Shown: piece after piece, positions 60,089 to 64,000 of the stretch
Position numbering within the stretch: the stretch's first letter is position 1
Layout: each line of letters opens with the position of its first letter
Source of the DNA: CAYTBN01 sp964436045
GTDB taxonomy: Bacteria; Myxococcota_A; UBA796; UBA9615; CAYRNR01
Reading direction: 5' to 3'
NCBI GenBank assembly: GCA_964436045.1
Contig: CAYTBN010000013.1
Coordinates: 62,001 to 126,000, forward strand
Length of the DNA: 64,000 bases
Made by a program: the position numbers and the translations under genes
Notes under the pieces: generated by a model
Database searches by the model: none
Seen by the model: only the letters and a program-made list of their open reading frames with translations
Told to the model about the DNA's origin: nothing

Positions 60089-61807
60089 TCAGCGGAGCGG
60101 CTTGTGGGTCTCGGAGAAGTAGCGGGTCGTGAGCTTGCGGACCTTGGGGGCCAGCAGCAGCACCGCCAGCAGGTTGGGCACCGACATCAGCCCCAGGGCC
60201 AGGTCCCCGTAATCCCATACCAGGCTGAGGGACAGCTGGGCGCCGAGGAAGACGAAGAACACGTACAGCAACCGGTAGGGCAGCACGAAGCGGGTGCCGA
60301 ACAGGTAGGTCACGCAGCGGTCGCCGTAATACGACCACGAGATGCAGGTGGACAGGCCGAACAGGAACACCGAGATGGTCACGATCAGGAAGCCCCACTT
60401 GCCCATCAGCGGGCTGAGCCCCTTGCGGAACGCCCAGGCCGTCAGCGCCGAGCCCGTCCGGAACATCTTGCCCTCGAGCTGCACGGTGACGTCAGAGCCG
60501 TCGTCGAGGGTGAGCGCGCCGTCCTCGTCGCGGTGGATCGTCCCGGTGAACGGGCGGCGGTTGCTCTCCTCGTCCTCCACCAGCAGGAGGCCCTCGTCGA
60601 CGGGACCGTCGTATGCGGACAGCAGGACGCCGCTGGCGCGGCCGCCGCTCACCGAGAACGAGCCGACGAACTTCTTGTCATCCAGGCTCTCGTCCCCCTC
60701 GACCAGGTCGGCGAGGGCCCGGGGCACCTCGCCCGACGTGGGCAACTGATAGATCGACCAGTCCCCCGGCTTGGCGATGGCCTGGTCCTTCTCCGTCCAG
60801 ACGCCCATGGTGACCACCACCAGCCCGGTGATGGTGCAGATGCAGATCGTGTCGATGAAGGGACCCAGCATGGCGACTGCGCCTTCGCGGATCGGCCGGT
60901 CGGTCTTGGCCGCCGCGTGGGCGATGGGCGCGCTTCCCTGTCCGGCCTCGTTGGAGAACAGACCGCGCTTGATGCCCCAGACCAGGGTGGTGAGCAGCAC
61001 GCCCGCGCCGGTCCCGCCGACGCCCGCCTGCGGGTTGAACGCGCCGTGGAAGATCGCCCCGAAGGCCGCGGGCACCTCCTGGATGTTGAGCGCCAGGATG
61101 ATCAGTCCGCCGAGCATGTAGATGACGGCCATCAGCGGGGTCAGCTTGGAGGTGACCGCGCCGATCCGCTTGATCCCGCCGAGGATCACGGTCCCGACCA
61201 GCACCGCGGTGATCGCGCCGGAGATCCAGTACGGGATGTGACCCAGGTCGTTGAACGCGCTGTCGGCGATGGTGTTGGCCTGGTTCATGTTGCCCGCGCC
61301 GAACGAGCAGACGATGGCCAGGCAGGCGAACACGATCGCCAGCGGCTTCCAGTGCCGGCCCAGGCCCTTCTCGATGTAGTACATCGGACCGCCAGCGGCG
61401 TCGCCCTTGTCGTCGAAATCCCGGTACTCCATCGCCAGGGTGCACTCGGTGTACTTGAGCGCCATGCCGAAGAACGCGGTCACCCACATCCAGAACAGGG
61501 CGCCGGGACCGCCCCAGTGGATGGCGATCGCAACCCCGGCGATGTTGCCGATGCCGACGGTGGCCGACAGCGCGGTCGACAGCGCCTGGAAGTGATTGAT
61601 GTCGCCCTTGTGAGCGGGGTCGTCGAACTTGCCGCGGACCACGTCGAAGGCGTGGCGGAAGTGCAGGATCTGGACAAATCCCATCCAGATCGTGATCACG
61701 ATCCCGGTGCCCACCAGCAAGGCGATGAACCATGGGAATTGCTCTGGTGTGCTCCACACCCACTTGTTGCCGTGGTCGACGAAGGAACGCAGTAGTTCGA
61801 GGATCAT
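60089..61807 (-). CDS. Sodium:alanine symporter (AGCS) family transporter with extra domain
   Basis: The 572-residue inner-membrane protein has the AGCS core: FRHAFDVVRGKFDD, ALSTALSATVGIGNIAGVAI, GGPGALFWMWVTAFFGMALK, GGPMYYIEKGLG, SFGAGNMNQANT, and GIKRGLFSNEAGQGSAP with the signature NEAGQGS. A hydrophilic insertion of about 95 residues (AKPGDWSIYQLPTSGEVPRA to VTVQLEGKMFRTG) sits before the segment LTAWAFRKGL; most family members have only a short loop here. The symporter imports alanine, glycine or similar amino acids with Na+. ATG 61807 was chosen; in-frame GTG codons lie upstream. Confidence 0.92.
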   Translation of the reverse strand: MILELLRSFVDHGNKWVWSTPEQFPWFIALLVGTGIVITIWMGFVQILHFRHAFDVVRGKFDDPAHKGDINHFQALSTALSATVGIGNIAGVAIAIHWGGPGALFWMWVTAFFGMALKYTECTLAMEYRDFDDKGDAAGGPMYYIEKGLGRHWKPLAIVFACLAIVCSFGAGNMNQANTIADSAFNDLGHIPYWISGAITAVLVGTVILGGIKRIGAVTSKLTPLMAVIYMLGGLIILALNIQEVPAAFGAIFHGAFNPQAGVGGTGAGVLLTTLVWGIKRGLFSNEAGQGSAPIAHAAAKTDRPIREGAVAMLGPFIDTICICTITGLVVVTMGVWTEKDQAIAKPGDWSIYQLPTSGEVPRALADLVEGDESLDDKKFVGSFSVSGGRASGVLLSAYDGPVDEGLLLVEDEESNRRPFTGTIHRDEDGALTLDDGSDVTVQLEGKMFRTGSALTAWAFRKGLSPLMGKWGFLIVTISVFLFGLSTCISWSYYGDRCVTYLFGTRFVLPYRLLYVFFVFLGAQLSLSLVWDYGDLALGLMSVPNLLAVLLLAPKVRKLTTRYFSETHKPLR

Positions 61808-61904
61808 CTCCACCTCATTCACGCGATGGCGGCCAGCGTATCCGCGCGCGGGAGGGCACTGCAAGGGCGGCGGCGCCCGTGCGAGGTGGTATCGTCGGAT
61901 TCCG

Positions 61905-62165
61905 ATGACCGCAGGATGGCGCCCTCGACAGCAGCGGCTGGAAACCGGGTGCCTCGGTCGGCTTGCCCGGCCGTGCCTTCCCGCGGCCTCGCTCCTCCTC
62001 CTGCTCCTCGCCTCCCCCGCCCGGGCCGGAGACCACCCGCACGGTCTCCTTCGTGCATCAGGAAGGGCTGGGCGCGGCTGTCTGGCTTCACGATCAACGG
62101 TGCGGACACCTCGCCGATCCCCCGGGTGAGCCCTCGACCCTGGGCGGCGCGTCCCGTTCGGTGTA
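61905..62165 (+). pseudogene. Possible frameshifted short secreted protein
   Basis: ATG 61905 begins a convincing signal peptide (LARPCLPAASLLLLLLASPA). About there the likely coding frame changes by one base to TRTVSFVHQEGLGAAVWLHD, reaching GGASRSV and TAG at 62163-62165. The second frame faintly resembles the start of a PEGA domain. The switch would lie in the C-rich stretch around 62018-62030. Neither frame alone makes a sensible protein. It sits just before the lipoprotein gene at 62186 and could be a decayed gene. Confidence 0.3.
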
Positions 62166-62185
62166 GAACTCCGGGCGGAGGCGCC

Positions 62186-63082
62186 ATGAACCCCCTTCGC
62201 CGCGGTCCCACCCCGGTCCTCGTGTTCGCCGTTGCGACAACGCTGTTGTCCCTTGGCTCCGGTTGTCGTCCAGCGCTGGAGGAGGCCCCGGAGCAGATCG
62301 ACGATCCGATCCAGTACTTCTTCGTCCAGTTCGAGGACGCGGAGCTCGATGGGCTGACCCAGGCGCTGTCGACCTACACCGACTTCCTGGTCGAATGCGA
62401 GGCCACCGACAACGGCGACGGCACCAACGAGCGGCCCGAGTGTGATCTGGAGAACGGGCTGTCGACGGCGATGATCACCGACGCCGATCTCGGCGAGCTG
62501 ATCGATGCTGGCATGCTGGCGGAGCTGCCCACCGCCGACGAGTGGGAGCAGGCCGTGTCGATCGTGGTCGCCCGCGAGATGCCCACCACTGCTGCGGTCA
62601 TCGAAGGCGTCTTGATGCTCCCGACCCAGAACGAGGTCTTTCCCCAGTTCGAGCAGTACGATCGAACCTTCCTGACCTCACAGGACGACTACCTGGCGGG
62701 CGACGAGCGCTTCCTGCGGACCAGCAACCAGGTGGTGTCCAACTACGTTCTGGACGTCACCGCCACCTACCAGCTCTACCTGGACTTCCAGCAGATCGAC
62801 TGGGACGACGGCGAGCAGGTGCGGCGGGTGTCGATCATCCGCAGCTGGTTCTTCGACGACGCCGAACTGTCGCTGAGCGGCGCGGAGGCTGGCTTCACCT
62901 TCAGCATCGAGATCCTGATCCCGACGACGGACGATCCCGATCGCGTGTGGCGGACCCAGGGGCTGTGGAGCCATGCCGACCTGCCCCTGGACGGGGACGA
63001 CCAGGCGTTCTGGGAGAATCAACTCCGGGACGGAACCATCGACGGCTTCGATCAGCTACAGACCTGGATCGACGAGCACTGA
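62186..63082 (+). CDS. Lipoprotein of unknown function
   Basis: ATG 62186 with GCGGAGG starts a lipoprotein signal ending LGSGC. The 298-residue protein lacks the Asp-rich linker of the other lipoproteins. The mature region is acidic, with a helical start (DDPIQYFFVQFEDAELDGLT), a YNY-like beta region (NYVLDVTATYQLYLDFQQID) and a repeated VRRVSIIRSWFFDDAELSLS segment, ending FDQLQTWIDEH. Not recognised. A short Asp/Asn motif (ATDNGDGTNERPECD) may bind calcium. It stands alone between a transporter and an unknown convergent gene. Confidence 0.75.
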   Translation: MNPLRRGPTPVLVFAVATTLLSLGSGCRPALEEAPEQIDDPIQYFFVQFEDAELDGLTQALSTYTDFLVECEATDNGDGTNERPECDLENGLSTAMITDADLGELIDAGMLAELPTADEWEQAVSIVVAREMPTTAAVIEGVLMLPTQNEVFPQFEQYDRTFLTSQDDYLAGDERFLRTSNQVVSNYVLDVTATYQLYLDFQQIDWDDGEQVRRVSIIRSWFFDDAELSLSGAEAGFTFSIEILIPTTDDPDRVWRTQGLWSHADLPLDGDDQAFWENQLRDGTIDGFDQLQTWIDEH

Positions 63083-63104
63083 GGCGCGGCGCGGGATCCC
63101 GGGG

Positions 63105-64000
63105 TCAACCGTCGAGGTCCACGTCCGCCGGCCGTTTCACGTATCGATCCGCGGTCCCGACGAACATCGACTGCCCGTTGAGGGTATCGAAGCGCGAATC
63201 CAGTACCCGGTGATCTCGCGGATCGTCGGGATCGAAGCCAAACCGGAACACCTCGCCGAACACCAGCTGGTCGTACCACTCGGCGGGGTGGTTGCCGAAG
63301 GCGCGGTGGAGCTCGTCGTACGGGGTCAGGTAGACGAACCCGTATGCGATCCCCTCCATCTCGTAGGTATAGGGGACGTAGGTGTCCTCCCCCCGGGAAA
63401 ACCAGCGCATCACGGTGGCCACGGTTTCGTTGCGCATGGAGCGAGGGTCGGCGGCCGGGGCGCGGCGCAGGGTTCTGCGCTTCTCGGCCTCGCCGATGAC
63501 CCCGCAGTGGAAGCGCTCGAACAGCAGCGGCTGTAACCGCCAGCTGGACAGTCCCTGGATCCCGGTCCGCTCGCCGATCTCCGCGAGGAGTTCTTCCACT
63601 CGTGTCACAGTCAGCGGCTCGAGGGACCAGCGGTAGAACAGGAGCTGGCGAATCCCCGGCAGAGGGTGGCTGTCGAACACCGAGGGGTGGTTGTTGGCGC
63701 CCCAGAGCATCCAGTGGCGCAGTTTCGCCAGGGTCGCCTCGCTGAGGCGCTGGGTGCTCTCTCCGAGCTCGATCGAGCCCAGGCTCAGATCCGCGTGTCG
63801 CGGGGGCATGCTGATGATCTCCTCCGGTGGACCGTCAATGTCCAGCAGCACGCCGACCAGCGCAGCGTTCCGTGCGCGGTGCCACTCGGTGGGGCCGATA
63901 CGAATCGAGCGCAGATGCCTGCGTTCCGCGCCGTTCAGACGGGCATCGGGGGGCGAGCGGAGCTCCAGCGCCAGGGTGGGCACGATCTCCTGGGCGGTCG
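63105..64000 (-). CDS. Unknown protein, probably cut by the window edge
   Basis: The frame is open to the right edge. GTG 63983 with AGGAG close upstream is a possible start, giving 292 residues, but coding-like sequence (TAQEIVPTLALELR) continues to the edge, so the gene may begin outside. No signal peptide, membrane segment or known motif is seen. Notable parts are HWMLWGANNHPSVFD, LLFYRWSLEPLTVTRVEELL, RRTLRRAPAADPRSMRNETV, YVPYTYEMEGIAYGFVYLTP and FGEVFRFGFDPDDPRDHRVL. Many Trp/Tyr/His residues suggest a catalytic or binding protein. Confidence 0.65.
   Translation of the reverse strand, partial: TAQEIVPTLALELRSPPDARLNGAERRHLRSIRIGPTEWHRARNAALVGVLLDIDGPPEEIISMPPRHADLSLGSIELGESTQRLSEATLAKLRHWMLWGANNHPSVFDSHPLPGIRQLLFYRWSLEPLTVTRVEELLAEIGERTGIQGLSSWRLQPLLFERFHCGVIGEAEKRRTLRRAPAADPRSMRNETVATVMRWFSRGEDTYVPYTYEMEGIAYGFVYLTPYDELHRAFGNHPAEWYDQLVFGEVFRFGFDPDDPRDHRVLDSRFDTLNGQSMFVGTADRYVKRPADVDLDG

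Noticed and set aside
59172..60398. 408-residue minus-strand frame between the M28 and symporter genes
   Set aside because: It overlaps both genes in the wrong frame and is Arg/Gly-rich, typical of shadow frames here; 59954-60088 holds no convincing gene.

Overview
The window is a G+C-rich bacterial chromosome segment, and the best lineage reading is Myxococcota or a closely allied former deltaproteobacterial group. Three things support this. Many secreted lipoproteins have an Asp-rich linker (GDDD/DDDD runs) right after the lipobox Cys. There are MopE-like Cys/Asp repeat proteins. A subtilase ends in a MYXO-CTERM-like tail (GCYC, hydrophobic segment, Arg cluster). No rRNA, tRNA, CRISPR array, integrase or insertion sequence was seen.

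Layout. 1-3.1 kb: end of an M24 peptidase gene, a non-coding stretch holding two separate arrays of short hairpins, a small secreted protein and an M48 membrane peptidase. 3.4-13.2 kb: a VWA lipoprotein, a radical SAM enzyme, a perfect 10-copy TCTCGG repeat, an anchored PDZ protein, an operon of mini-lipoprotein, Ser/Thr kinase and AstE-like hydrolase, an SrkA-type kinase, and a PI-PLC-like lipoprotein preceded by a 40-residue lipoprotein. 13.3-18.6 kb: a VWA protein, a DUF2059 protein/48-aa protein/lipoprotein operon, and a large MopE-like lipoprotein. 18.6-21.2 kb: corrinoid protein, truncated URO-D-type methyltransferase and histidine kinase in one overlapping operon. 21.3-27.6 kb: PDZ-thioredoxin protein, TolB-like lipoprotein, a second VWA lipoprotein, and a frame-broken glycosidase gene. 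27.7-32.4 kb: two lipoprotein protein-arginine deiminases (PAD) flanking a HEAT-repeat protein. 32.5-37.6 kb: a KamA-type radical SAM enzyme, a two-component system, and two single-TM helical proteins. 37.6-47.2 kb: a double nitroreductase, PPC and CILP-like lipoproteins, a subtilase and a Ski2-like helicase. 47.2-53.0 kb: carA-carB and a membrane protein in one overlapping operon. 53.2-58.9 kb: two tandem arylsulfotransferase-like lipoproteins, the first interrupted by one in-frame TGA, then a carbamoyltransferase/SxtJ/DUF5989 cassette. 59-64 kb: an M28 peptidase, an AGCS symporter, a lipoprotein and a partial unknown gene.

The strongest candidate for an undescribed system is the PAD-HEAT-PAD cassette. 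Both enzymes keep the catalytic Asp, His-x-Asp and Cys of vertebrate PADs, both carry lipoprotein signals, and both have about 75 residues of acidic EF-hand-like calcium repeats inserted inside the catalytic domain. The three genes are almost fused (TGATG overlap, then a 2-bp gap). The second candidate is the corrinoid/URO-D/histidine kinase operon, which looks like a methyl-transfer-linked sensor. Its methyltransferase is cut short exactly where the kinase frame begins. CarB is of the eukaryotic CAD/CPS1 sequence type and lies a few kilobases from a carbamoyltransferase that would use its product.

Most start codons were moved inward from the longest open frame to sites with a Shine-Dalgarno sequence and a proper signal peptide. 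Family assignments rest on motifs recognised by eye. No database search was run.
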